Positions 10,888 to 22,902 of a DNA stretch of 64,000 nucleotides are shown here, one piece after another. The notes below the pieces were generated by a model. The model had not been told where the DNA came from, ran no database searches, and worked only from the letters and a program-made list of their open reading frames with translations. The position numbers were made by a program, and so were the translations under genes. Location: positions 3,458,763-3,522,762 of the forward strand of contig NC_031779.1 of assembly GCF_001522545.3 (NCBI RefSeq), read 5' to 3'. Source of the DNA: Parus major. Lineage: Eukaryota; Chordata; Aves; Passeriformes; Paridae. Positions within the stretch are counted from its first letter, which is position 1, and each line of letters opens with the position of its first letter.

Positions 10888-13800
10888 GACTGTTTTAGTG
10901 CTTTAGATAGATTCCATTCACCTTGCATCTATCATGGCAGTGTGTCTAGACTACATGGACAGGCCAAAAAGGACATTTGAAGATTCCTTTCTTGCATAGT
11001 GACCTACAATGCTTTTTGGCACCAGTGAAATATTGAACAGATAACTTTTCTAGGCGACATTATGTCCTGTTGGTTTCAATGTCATAGTGTCCCCTGGCCA
11101 TGAGCAATATGAAACATCTTGTGGGCTTAGTGTTTCTGTACATTTCATATTTTTGGCATGTGGCAAGGCAGGATTTTAATTACTTTTATATATTCTTGGT
11201 TTCTAAATTACCTTTCAAGTAAACAGCTGTAAATGTTGTTTGGCACTCTGATACCTTCTGCTAAATCCTATGTATACAATCCCTTATTTATGAAAAAAGG
11301 GAAGCACTTCCATTTGGTTTAGTTGTACTTTCAGATTATAAAATTCTAATAGGGGTTGCAAAAATTGCTGCGCTCTACCAGCTGGCAGTATGCAAAGCAA
11401 GATACTTACTGGGACTTTGTGGCTTCTTTGTAAGAAGTATGAAAAACTGGAATGATCAAAATTTAAGGTAATCTTTCATTTTATGGAATGTCAGGAGCTG
11501 TTAGGAGTGGAACTTGGCAAAACCAGAGAACAGGCCTTCTGTTGTACAGAAAGAAGGTACAGCCATATCTTGAATTCCACATTCAGCTCTGGAGTGGTAC
11601 AGGTTAGGAATTTGACATAATTTTGAGATAATAATTTAGTAGGCTTGGATACAGACTAAAGACTTGGGTGTACTGGTAAGAATGTTACATGTATATGAAT
11701 TAACAGATAGTTTAGAAGGGTTCAAAGTGCTTATGCTAAGAAACTAAAATGTTGCAACTTTGAAGAGATTCCACTTGTATAATGCAGCTGTAATACTGCC
11801 ATCACAGTGAGGCAGTAAATAGAAACATATTGTGTTAGGTTTTCTGTCATATTTTAAGCAAATTAGCTTTTTCAGAGCTGTGATTGGGAATGAACTCAGA
11901 ACTTCATCACAAATTATCTAAAATAAGAGAATAAAGTTCTTCAGTAGTCGGTGTCACGTGCAGTGAATTAATTGAATTATATTATTAATGAGAATAATGT
12001 AATTATTATTCTGATTCTGAAATATTTCCTGAATTTTGTGTGAGCCACAAAATGCTTGATTTTTCTGACCCATCCCAGATGTTCTTTTCTCACCACTGCG
12101 AACTACTTGTAGCAGCATCAAGAGCTGTAGTGTGATCTGGCTGCCATCTGTTTAAATATTAAATTTTCTAATCCTTTTTAGAAACCACCCAGGTGACATC
12201 ATGCTTAAGGGACCTTGGGCACAGGAGGTCTTCCAGGAGCCCCTCATGTTGAAAATAATAAATGGAACTGTTGCAGAATCCAGGGAAGTTCATTGTCAAT
12301 GAATACACAGTGAAGAGCTCTGTATATGTGTGTTACATCACCAGCAGGCAGTGAATAGAATTCATTTCACAGCCAGATTTCGTATTTAATTTTGGCGTTT
12401 TCTGCCTGTGATTTGACTGTACAGACAGACTTCTTGTTACAAGCTTTTGTAATTAGGTTCCCATAAAATAAATGTAGCCAGCATCTTACAAAGGTTGCTG
12501 AACTTGTGGATTGCAGAGAGGGAGAGAGTAAGTGCTTGTAAGGTTTATTTTTCCTCTGAGAAAACTTTCGATTTTTAGGCAATACAATATTTACAGCTTT
12601 ATAGGTGCAGTTTTTCAAGAGCTTTGCAGAAAATAAAGCCTTCAGCTACTATTGTAGGAGTTCTAAGAGCCTGAGCACTTGGCCTCTGTCAGAATAATTG
12701 TTTTGGTGTGTGCTTGATTTCTGCTGGAGTCAGGCTAAGTTAAAGAAAAACGTGGTAGAGTATGTGGCTTTGTTAAATTCTGTCCTTGTTATAGCTTCAG
12801 TGTGCATGCTAGTGTTACTGATCTAAGAAAATGGATTTTCTTCATAGTGATTGAAGATACTGTATATAATTTTATGCATTTTATGTGTTTGAAAATCTCC
12901 ATGGACTGTGAGAAGCTTTGCCTAGCTTAAAGACTTATGTTAAAATACATTCCCCTTGTTTTGCTGTGTTCATTTGACAACACTTCATGCAAGATCAATT
13001 TTGCTTTTCATCCCTGTATTGCAATGTTTACTTCTTTGGGCCTTGTACAGGGAGGAAAGCACAAAGCTGTAAAACAGCAGTTAAGCTGAAAGATTCAGGT
13101 TTGTACAAGCAATGGAAAACCACTTCAAGATTTACCTACATTTCTGAGCTGATTGTTCAGTTTTTCCTTTTCACAGCCTGAGCAGCAGTTGTACCTTCTT
13201 CCTCCTCGTCTGTGGACTTGTATTATTCTTGCTGGAATCCCAGGGAATAATTGCATTTGGCAATGAGGTGGAGCCACTGTGTTGGAGATGATGATGTTTT
13301 GGGGAAAAAAGAAAAAAAGGGCTCTGAAATCAGCTCCTCCCTTCCACATGTTTTGGTGGTTTCTGTCTGTTGATAAGTTGAGTTTCTGTGCTAAGGACTA
13401 AAAAAGCAAAACCTGTTTTGTGGGGAAACTGCTGTCAACTCTCTACTTAAAACAGCGAGATAATAATCCTTTCTTCTACTTTTTAAGGATTTTTTTCTAC
13501 AACTTTCTTTAAAACAAAACATAAACCCTTCAATTTTTTCTTGTTGTGACTTTCATACTTATATTCCTGCAGGAATTCAGAGTTAACTCTCTGGAATTGC
13601 CTAGAGCTGTTCTTGATCTCCTCAAAAGGAGCTACAGAGTGTGATGTAGCCACAGCCCAATCTCCACCTTTCCTTAAACTGTCCCATCAGTCTTTCTCTT
13701 AGATCTACACACAGCAACTTCCGAGGAGCTTTTTTAAATTCTAAGCATTTGTTTAATCTAAACCCTAGAACTACTATATAGATGAAGAGAAATAAATGGA

Positions 13801-14910
13801 TAAAGTGGTAATGAAATTTGTCATCAGCTTTCTGAGTTCTTGGCTGTGTGGAAACACATGCCAATCATTTAATTATTATGTTTTCACAACCATTAGGGCT
13901 GCCTGTGAGTTGATTTCTTTGAATTCGAAATGAATCCTATTACCTCCTGTCTGTGCTTACTAGTTATTGCAAGATGTGGAGATTCTGAGCTTAGAATTCG
14001 AATGGTAGTTTGGCTGTGTGATGTGTTTGTTTGCATGGTGGGGAAAACCATGGACAGATCCAGAGTACCCAGTTTTGACTTTTGAGTTTGAAGAGACAGA
14101 ATCTGAAACTCAGGGGATACACAATTAGTTTGTACTGGGATTCAGCTTTGGAAGTTATAGGTTCAGCTTCAGGTGCATTTAAAGCAATGGATTGGTAAAA
14201 GTGAAAAGAACCTTTGTCTCTGCTGCAGGTAATTTTTGTGTTTCGTATAACATTAAAAGAGAGCTCTCTTAGGAATATTTCCTTCCATTATTTAGATGTT
14301 CTACTCTCAGCTCAGGCAAAAGCCTTCCCTGATTATATTCCTCGAGTTTTCACAGGTTTAATTTTAAAATTCTTTTTCTTACATTCCCTTTCATCTCCTG
14401 TAAGAGAAACAAACAGCAGTTGGTGTTCAGTGCAGTGCTGGGTAACAACAGCTTTCCCTGAGCTTGTGCACGTATTCCAGTAGAGGTTTTGATAAACCTG
14501 AGCCTTTCCTTGAGTTCAGTTGCAGCACTGGCTGTGGTTCTCAGGGTGAACAAGCTCTCAAGGCAGGCTTAGTTGCCTTCACATCTTCCCCTGCCGCTCA
14601 AGTTGCTGCCACTGCTATTTTAAAAGAAAAATTCTGCATCGAGGATACACAGAATTTGGCTTTTAGGGTTTGATGAATACATTTTGTCCCCACTGTTCCC
14701 TGGAGTAAGCTTTTGAAATAGGTGTTAAATTTGGTATTGTTGTTGGAATCCTTGTTCAGCTATGCGTTTTAAGTCCCATTTTAGTTGACTTATCAGTAGG
14801 CAACAGTAAAATATATGCAAACACTCCCCCAAAATGGTGATTTCCTCAAACAGGAACTGTGGTTCTAAAAGATATGACAAATGAGTTGTGTTGCACATTC
14901 TCACAGTTTG

Positions 14911-15013
14911 CTTTTTTTTTTCCCCCCCCTTGAGGAGCAGGAGGAGAAAGGGAGGAATAAGGGCAGGTGAGATGGGCTTTTTAAAAATTTTTTTTAATTT
15001 TTTTTTTTTTTAA
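14911..15013. repeat. Homopyrimidine/homopurine tract and T-rich low-complexity run
   Basis: A 21-bp C/T-only run (14911-14931) is directly followed by about 38 bp that are nearly all A/G (14932-14970), and then by an A/T-only stretch dominated by T runs (about 14979-15013). It is simple low-complexity sequence within intron 1. Confidence 0.7.
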
Positions 15014-17437
15014 TACAAATCCCAGAAAGTTCTGGGTACTTTAGTTTGAAGTGTTTTAAGTGTTCCAGCGTTGAAATAGTTTTATAAAGCTATTGCTGTA
15101 CATTTAGACTGTTATTAGGTTTATGATAACAAACAAAAATTACTTTTCTCCACTTGTCCCATGTTTCTGGCCTCTCCCTTTGTGCTTGGCCATGTGATCA
15201 GCATGTTCAGAAAGTGTTTGGGACTGCACCCTGCAGGACTGGCCCACCCTGCACACTAGATACCTTCCACATGTTCACCTGACCCAGCAGTGGTCACATG
15301 CAGTGAAACAGCAGTGAGTAATCACTTGGGTTGTCAAAGCCAAATGTATTTTCTTTTTGTCTGCCCTAAAAAGAACTGAGATGTCTGTGTCCAGGCTCTG
15401 GAGCAATTATAAACCATGTATTTGTGGCAGTTGTTACCTTGTTTCTGCTTAACTTCAGTGATCTGTGGTTGTTACATGCAGAGAAAAATCTTTTACATTT
15501 ATATTCAGAGAGCATTTCCAGGATTATCAGCAGTGTCTGGTTAAAGCCTCCTGCCTGTCACATGAAACTGAATGTTATTTTCAAGGTGCACCAATGGATT
15601 TCTTTTGAAAGCTGCAGGAGAGTAGGGCACTGCTAAGACCTCAGCTTCAAGCTTCAGTCTCTATTTTTAGAGGTGCATACAAGAGCAGGAGAGAGAAAAT
15701 CTATCAATTTTCAGGAAAAGCAGCAGTACTGGCACCTTTGAGGTACATGAGCACATTTTGAAGTTTCTGAAAGAAGAGTAGCTGGTGAAAGCATAAAGAC
15801 CGTGAATGAGTCTGTTTAGGGAACTTTTTAATGGAGCTACATCCCCATGTTTTACCTCTTGAGAAGGCACAAACTTCACATAAGACCAAAGTTAGGATGT
15901 TTTCATTAATTTACTTTATAGTTTCTGTTAGGATCAAATGGTAGCTGGCCAGTCCTTTCTGACAAAGGAGATGGTGTTGCCCTGTCTTAGTAAACAGGGT
16001 CCTGAGCCTAATAGCTCCTATCTGTGTCACTTGGAGGCTGTGGAGTTTTGTGGTGTGAGTAGACAGAAGGTGTGTCTTGTATGAAATGTGAGGAATGCTC
16101 CCTGCTCTGAATGGTGTTTAACAGCTATGGTTTCAGTTTCTGTGGGATAGACCTGGTGCTGTAGCACAACAGAAGTTACTTGGGTAAGGCTCACTGGGGC
16201 TCACATAAAGCTTTTTATGAAGGTATTTATTGTAGGGAAAATTTGGCACAAATAAAAGCAGGTGCTTAATAGCACATAGTGTGCTTTTTTGGCAGATATA
16301 TTGGCAGAATAACTGTAGTGGTTTATACTTTTATAGTAATTTATATTTTTATTTGTTTTCTAAGTGTGAAATGTCATGACAAAACAAGGACCAAGTTGCA
16401 CTGCCTGTTATCCATTGCCCTGGCATGGCAGCAGCACTGATTTTCACTGCATGGCAGGGACTCCCTCCACCCTCAGGAGTTTAATTTGAAATGAGATCAA
16501 ACAGAGCTTACACTACCAAAGGACATAACACTCTCCTTCAGGAAATTATAGTACTTTTTGGTGAAATTGTAATACATTAGGACTTAAAGGGTCAAAGAAC
16601 AGAAAGTGATCATTCAGAACCTATGTAACCCATGGTTAATGATTATAAAACAGGAGTTAAACTGATCTGTTTTGTACAATAGGAGGTAAAACATTACTTT
16701 AAAGATTTTTTTTTTAAATGAGCAATTTGAAAACACTCGCTTTGAGGAAGTCTCTTTGCATATTAAGCTATAAACTATCTTGGCAAAACTTTGAGTTGAC
16801 ATTAAGAATTATCTTGAAGAAACTGAAGTTCTAAATGCTTCTGGCATTAAAATTACTAACTCTTTGGTATCAGAATGTTCTTTTTATTTATTAATTTTAA
16901 AAACTTTCCTCAGACATAGATTTAGAAGAACCCTGGACTCAACTATTTGTTATCAGTCTGTGTTCTTGTATGTGAGAAATTTTTTGAATTCAGTGTGTGT
17001 TTGTGGAATTGTGATCCTTTATTAATATAAAATAGCAAAATATCATACCATTACATGGATGATGCTGAAGATAAAAATCATCTTAGTGCTGAGGTATGCT
17101 TATCAGCCCTGCACCTTTGTGGTTCTCAACATCTAAATCTCCAATTGCCTTATCTGTTAAATGCTGTTCATATCACTTAGCAGAATTAAATTTGCTTCGT
17201 GTGGATTTTTGTGCATATGGATTTAGAAAATTCAGAATGACTTATACTAAAATTCTTACATCATTTTAAGTAAGTTGCACATACATGTAGATCAGATGGT
17301 GAAACTGATAATTCTTGGTGGTTTATCTTTTGCTGTTTACCTTCTGAAAGGATTATTTGGGATTGTCTTGCTGTAAGTAATAAGTTCTGTAGATAATATT
17401 GCATACCTATTGACAGTTTTTTTCATCTTCAGGACTA

Positions 17438-17452
17438 ATGGCAAAGAAGTAA
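17438..17452 (+). promoter_or_regulatory. HERC1: Four-codon upstream ORF (MAKK) in the HERC1 leader
   Basis: Exon 2 begins at 17433. An ATG at 17438 opens a frame ATG GCA AAG AAG TAA that ends at 17452, six bases before the HERC1 start codon and in the same frame. The upstream ATG has a C at -3 and a G at +4 (moderate context). The main ATG has A at -3 and G at +4 (strong). Leaky scanning to the main start is therefore expected, with a possible repressive effect of the upstream ORF. Confidence 0.55.
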
Positions 17453-17458
17453 ACCAGT

Positions 17459-18388
17459 ATGGCAGCTATGGTCCCACCTGTGAAGCTGAAATGGCTTGAA
17501 CACCTAAACAGCTCCTGGATCACAGAAGACAGTGAATCTATTGCAACAAGGGAGGGAGTTTCTGTCTTGTATGCTAAGTTAGTTAGCAATAAAGAAGTAG
17601 TGCCATTGCCCCAGCAGGTTCTGTGCCTCAAAGGACCTCAGTTACCAGATTTTGAGCGGGAATCTCTATCTAGTGATGAACAGGACCACTATTTGGATGC
17701 CCTTCTTAGCAGCCAGCTGGCACTGGCAAAGATGGTGTGCTCAGACTCTCCGTTTGCTGGAGCTCTTCGAAAGCGTCTCCTTGTGCTGCAGCGTGTCTTC
17801 TATGCACTTTCTAATAAATACCATGATAAGGGTAAGGTGAAACAACAGCAGCATTCACCAGAAAGCAGTTCTGGATCCACAGATGTGCACTGTGTCAGTG
17901 AACGCCCCAGGTCAAGCACAGACGCGCTGATAGAAATGGGAGTTCGGACTGGATTGAGCTTGTTATTTGCACTGCTGAGACAAAGCTGGATGATGCCTGC
18001 AGCAGGACCTGGCCTCAGTCTCTGCAATGATGTTATCCACACTGCAATAGAAGTTGTTAGCTCTTTACCACCTTTATCTCTAGCAAATGAAAGCAAGATT
18101 CCACCAATGGGTTTGGACTGTTTATCACAAGTAACAACTTTTCTTAAAGGAGTAACGATTCCAAACTCTGGGGCAGATACTCTAGGTCGTAGATTAGCTT
18201 CCGAGTTGCTTCTTGGTTTGGCTGCCCAACGAGGTGCCTTGAGATACCTTCTTGAATGGATAGAAATGGCTTTAGGTGCTTCAGCTGTAGTGAACACCAT
18301 GGAGAAATCCAAGTTGCTGCAAAGTCCAGAAGGGATGATCAGCTTTGATTGCTTTATGAGTATATTGACCCAGATGCGACGATCTCTG
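17459..18388 (+). CDS. HERC1: HERC1 exon 2, first coding exon (residues 1-310); gene-level description here
   Basis: HERC1 is a giant HECT-family E3 ubiquitin ligase of cytosol and Golgi/vesicle membranes. In mammals its first RCC1-like domain acts on ARF/Rab GTPases, and it is linked to clathrin, TSC2 and C-RAF turnover. This window encodes residues 1 to about 3073 in exons 2-46; the catalytic HECT domain is off the right edge. This exon starts at the ATG (MAAMVPPVKLKWLEHLNSSW) and ends RRSL at a GTAGGT donor, phase 0. The region is almost identical to my memory of the human protein. It is helical with no named domain, contains a Ser-rich linker near residues 130-160, and has no signal peptide. 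The start is supported by an acceptor at 17432, the strong initiation context and an in-frame stop immediately upstream. Translation past 18388 is intron read-through. Confidence 0.97.
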
Positions 18389-19600
18389 GTAGGTATAACC
18401 ACCTTTGGCTTTTCTGCATTGCAGTGTATTTGCATTCTTACTGAATACTTCCTCCACACTGTGAATGCCAGTTTGCTGAATATGTTAGAAAGGGGAATTT
18501 TTTGTCAATTTTTTCCCCCTTATTTCCTCTGTTACCCACTATCTCCTTCTCTCCATTCCTGCCCACCTGTTTCCTCATAGGTAAAGATGAAACAGCAAAA
18601 CAATCTCTGTGTTATCATTTTTGGTGTTATGCTCTAACTTCAGGGAAAGAATTGAGGACATACTTGATCCACTTGGACTTGTACATTTAAGTTCATAGCA
18701 GAAAAAGTTAGAAAATTTAAAGTTGTGTAATATACCTTGTTTCCTGTTAGTTACTTTCATTGCACATTCCTGCTCTCCCATTCACCTATGCCTCTGCTTA
18801 TAAATCTTCAGGATGTTCAGCAGTTTTGCTGATGCTCAGAAATTAATGTGATAGAAAATGAGCTAAATTGAAAGTGTGGCACACTGCTTTGTATATTGAA
18901 TGCTTACTGCTGGTGCTAGATGAATATTGCTTTTAAAGGTATGAAATTACTGCACAGTACACAGTTGGAAGCTGTGGCAAGCTTCTGCCTCATGGTGCTC
19001 AGACTGAAACAGGCAATGACTTTTCTCCTCAAGTAGTCATTCTTTCAGGCTTGTACTGCTTGTTAATAAACATAAACTTTAATATCTAAAAAAGATTCTA
19101 AAAAAATCGAAAAAATATTTTGGAGAATGGGGTCCATGAGAAGAGCATGGCATTAGCAGTATCTGAATTGGATTAAATGCTGTGATGAACAATTTTATTT
19201 GTTGTTGGTTTTGGGCTATATATACAATTAGAGACCAAAATATGAGAGATATGTAAACAGAAAATTAATCATGATTGGTAATTTTAAAATAATTATTATG
19301 TTAAACACAAATAACATGCATTTAATTGCAAAATAGTATTGGGTGAAATTAACTTTGAACCCAGATACTTTCACAAAACTGAATCAGTAAGAATGTTGAA
19401 CTAGCACTTGTGACAGTTGTGTTTTCCTGAAGCGTATGCAGGTATCACAGCGCAGGAGAGAGGTAGGATACTTAAGCTAATAGAAAGAGCCATTAGTTTT
19501 TGCTTAGCAATAAGAACAAATCCCTAATAAATTTTGTTCATGTGGACTGCTGCTGTATTGGAAGCGTGTCTCTCCTAATAACAGTGTTTAAATATTGTAG
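18389..19600 (+). other. HERC1: HERC1 intron 2 (1.2 kb)
   Basis: AT-rich intron with no element recognised. The open frame of exon 2 reads through its first 190 bases before a stop, which is retained-intron sequence and not conserved protein. Confidence 0.7.
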
Positions 19601-19696
19601 GGATCATCTGCTGATCGAAGTCAATGGAGAGAGCCAACCAGAACATCTGATGGCTTATGTTCTCTGTATGAGGCAGCTCTGTGCTTATTTGAAGAG
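19601..19696 (+). CDS. HERC1: HERC1 exon 3 (residues 311-342)
   Basis: This 96-nt phase 0-0 exon encodes the end of the N-terminal region, beginning GSSADRSQWREP and ending LCLFEE. It is flanked by a TTGTAG acceptor and a GTATGT donor. The matching human segment has the same residues. Confidence 0.95.
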
Positions 19697-19998
19697 GTAT
19701 GTCTAAAAAAACTTGGAAGTTACTGTGGTTTACTTCCTCCTCACACATGTGATTGGTGTGCACATGTGCGTGTAGTCCAGTCTTGACCAAGTTATTCTGG
19801 GGTAGAAGAGGTGAAAAAACATTGAAAAACTAAGATGTACTGAGATAAAGTCATTTGGGCAAGCTAATGATATGGCTATGGTGATTTGTATTTTAGGCAG
19901 TTACCATGTTGAGGAGCAGTTAAAGCTGTATTAAACACTATGACTATATAGAAAGAGCTATAAAGTACTACTGTGTAACAAAGCTTTGGTTTGAACAG

Positions 19999-20193
19999 GT
20001 TTGTCGGATGGCTTCAGACTATTCAAGGACGTGTGCCAGCCCTGACAGCATTCAAACGGGCGATGCTCCCATTGTGTCGGAGACCTGTGAGGTGTATGTG
20101 TGGGGCAGTAACAGCAGCCACCAGCTGGTAGAAGGAACTCAAGAGAAAATACTTCAACCCAAGCTTGCACCAAGCTTTTCTGATGCACAGACT
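19999..20193 (+). CDS. HERC1: HERC1 exon 4 (residues 343-407), start of RLD1
   Basis: This exon is 195 nt, phase 0-0. After a linker (VCRMASDYSR...), the first RCC1-type blade motif EVYVWGSNSSHQLVEG begins near residue 373. It opens the N-terminal RCC1-like domain. The donor is GTGAGT. Confidence 0.96.
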
Positions 20194-21907
20194 GTGAGTG
20201 TTTTTTGTTAGTGGTGCATTATGTAACATTCAGCAGCTTCATAGTCACAGTAAGAAATTGAAAAGTAGTGCTTTATTGCTGAGTGTCAAGTTGTAATGAA
20301 GGGATGATGCTTGGAACTGGTCAAACAAGTTATTTTCCTGAGAATTTCTCTCTGTTTTTCCCAGGCATCCATAAAAGTATTCTGCTTTGTTGTTAGTGAC
20401 ACACACAGATAAATATCCATGTAACAAGAAATGATTGAATTGCCTGACTTGCTCTGTGGGAACAAGTGTAGTGGTCTGTAATTTTTTTTGGTGGATTTGT
20501 TTTGATTTTTGTTTGTTTTTTTGTTTGTGTTTGCTTTTATTGCTGGTTAAAGGGTGTCTTATCAACTCCATGTTCTTTTCCATTGGTGGTTTTCATACCC
20601 AAGATTGCCGAGTTTGAAGCTCAAACTGTGCTAGCTGCTGACACAGCAACCCTAATTAGCTTTCTGAACATCAGTGTACACGCTCTTCCTGCTCTCAGTC
20701 ACAGATTCTGTAGTTGCAACTGAGCAACTTCTGCTGATGCATGACCCAGAATATTTTTATATAGAGATAAATATAAAAAATATAAAAATTAATTTTAAAT
20801 ATAAAAATATTATTAATATATTAAAATAAATAATTTTAAATAGTATTTTAAATTAAAATAACTAATAAATTAAAATATGTATTTTATGTTTTGTCATGTT
20901 TGCTCTTCTGGTACTATATTGGCTTTGCAGTGTTGACTTAAGTAAAGTCACTTTTTGGTTACTAGACAATTTAAGTGTGTTTTCTGGAATTGTGTATGGA
21001 CATCATTGATATATTTTATATTCCAAAGGGCTGCAGGACTGGGCATCATAAAGCAAGTTTATGCACTCAGAAAACTTTCAAAACATTCAAAAGACTAATA
21101 CACAAGAATGAAATGCATGATCTGAATGAATGGATTACTTTTTTAATAGTACTGTATACAACTAAACAACAAATTTATGTGATTTTTCCACTTAGCCTTC
21201 ACTGATTGATGATTGCTGTAGGATTATCTGTATGAAGACATTCATTCCTATTAAATAGGGCTGTGGCCACCTCTTTGGGGCTGTTTTATGCTTCAGATGG
21301 AACCTGATATGCACTTCTGCTGTGTTAAGATTCCTATAGGGAATGATTCTGTGTTAATCTGTTTGTTGTTGGGTCGTTCCTCAGCTGAGCACTGACTTCC
21401 CAATAGGGGCAAGTTCTTATTTTCTTAAGAGCTTTTAATCATATTTCTTTGATGTTCACATAATTAAAGTTTATAGTCTCAAGTGAATGGATTTTTAACA
21501 TTTGGTCTATTTCTGTAATGTTACCTCTTGGTACTGGTTAAAATTAAGCAAAAAAGTACAGTGTTTTATCAAGCTGTTAATTTGTCTTTTTGCTTTTAAA
21601 AAACTAAGATTTCCATCCATGAGATCAGAGTGCAGCTCAAGTTCAATAGTCTGTAGAAGGAGATACAAATAAATAAAATAATCACTGTTTGCATACTTTA
21701 GTATATTTTGAAACTAAATTTAATCATAATATACTTCCCAAGAATTTTAGTTTTACTGCTTGCTGAAATAAAATTAATTTATACATCATGTTATATGAAG
21801 AAAGCTGAAGTTCTGTTAAAAAAATACCGACTTCTAGACCTATATGTAAATTCTGGATTTATCTAATCTCTGCATTTCTCTATTGAATCCTTTCTTCTCT
21901 TTTGTAG
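20194..21907 (+). other. HERC1: HERC1 intron 4 (1.7 kb)
   Basis: AT-rich intron containing the low-complexity stretch at 20755-20880. No other element is seen. Confidence 0.7.
20755..20880. repeat. A/T-only low-complexity stretch in intron 4
   Basis: About 125 bp is composed almost wholly of A and T, with repeated ATAAAAATAT- and TTTTAAAT-like words. It carries no open frame of note. Confidence 0.7.
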
Positions 21908-22219
21908 ATTGAAGCTGGACAATATTGTACATTTGTCATTTCTACGGATGGTTCTGTTCGAGCCTGTGGAAAAGGCAGCTATGGGAGACTGGGACTGGGA
22001 GATTCCAACAATCAGTCAACATTGAAAAAATTGACTTTTGAGCCTCACAGGTCTATTAAAAAGGTGTCATCTTCAAAAGGATCTGATGGTCACACTTTAG
22101 CATTTACAACAGAAGGGGAAGTGTTCAGCTGGGGTGATGGTGACTACGGAAAACTGGGACATGGAAATAGTTCTACTCAGAAATATCCCAAACTTATTCA
22201 GGGTCCCCTACAAGGGAAG
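21908..22219 (+). CDS. HERC1: HERC1 exon 5 (residues 408-511), RLD1 blades
   Basis: The 312-nt phase 0-0 exon carries two RCC1 repeats with the signatures GSYGRLGLGD and WGDGDYGKLGHGN. Gly483, in the W-G pair at 22130-22135, is the residue changed to Glu in the mouse tambaleante ataxia allele; here it is the normal GGT glycine. The donor is GTATGT. Confidence 0.97.
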
Positions 22220-22805
22220 GTATGTTTTGTATAATAGAGCTCTTGTTTTTGTTCTGTTCAGCTGAGATGTTGTGTAAAATTTGAAATAGATAAATTCTAA
22301 GAAAATTCTGTGTTTTTTCTAGACTTCTCTTTGAGGCTGGGTTTGCTGTCAGCAAAACACTAGAGCTTATGGTTGCCTGTAGGCCTGTGATTTGGGTGGT
22401 GGCATTGTCAGGAAAGTTTCTCATAGTCTTGAGTCAAACTTGTTTAGGGGCTTTCACTGAATTGCAGTTTCAATTTTGCTGGTTGCAATATCAAGGCTTT
22501 CACATACAGCTTGTTTAGTGTCTTAAACATCCACTGATGCTGCTTTTTTCTCCTGTAAGACTAGGATATCATGATACTAAAGCTTCTTGATAAAGAAATC
22601 ATTAGTAGATTTACATATAAACTTGCCTTTTTATGTACTTGTCTCCCCTTACCAAATAAATAGAAAAGATTGTAAAGGTTATGTGTGTACTTGTATGAAC
22701 AGGTTAGTTTATGTAGACTCCTTCTGAAACTGGACTCTCCCAAGCTTTCAAACTTGCCACTCAATTTGTGTAAAAACTTCATCTTTCTTTTTGCATGTAA
22801 TGTAG

Positions 22806-22902
22806 GTGGTTGTGTGTGTATCAGCGGGCTACAGACACAGTGCTGCTGTTACAGAAGATGGAGAGCTGTACACATGGGGAGAAGGAGACTTTGGAAGATT
22901 AG
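22806..22902 (+). CDS. HERC1: HERC1 exon 6 (residues 512-543, codon 544 split), RLD1
   Basis: The exon encodes [20 protein letters not shown] and the first half of the next blade ([13 protein letters not shown]). It ends after the first base of a Gly codon. The acceptor is TGTAG and the donor GTAATT. Confidence 0.96.

Larger units (their letters stand above)
6329..17432 (+). other. HERC1: HERC1 intron 1 (11.1 kb)
   Basis: The intron starts GTGAGC and ends with a pyrimidine-rich acceptor TTCATCTTCAG. Its first 200 bp are still in the CpG island. The rest is AT-rich and holds a CR1 fragment (9378-9605), a pyrimidine/purine tract (14911-14970), a T-rich tract (14981-15012) and a minus-strand Lys-rich open frame (10594-10887). 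Otherwise I see no gene. A large first intron is the usual place for enhancers, but none can be assigned by eye. Confidence 0.7.

Noticed and set aside
17800..18459. A 219-codon minus-strand open frame opposite exon 2
   Set aside because: It is a shadow of the HERC1 coding exon and has no independent support.
18389..18580. C-terminal 63 residues of the long open frame starting at 17459
   Set aside because: This is read-through into intron 2 beyond the GTAGGT donor. The conserved protein continues in exon 3 at 19601.
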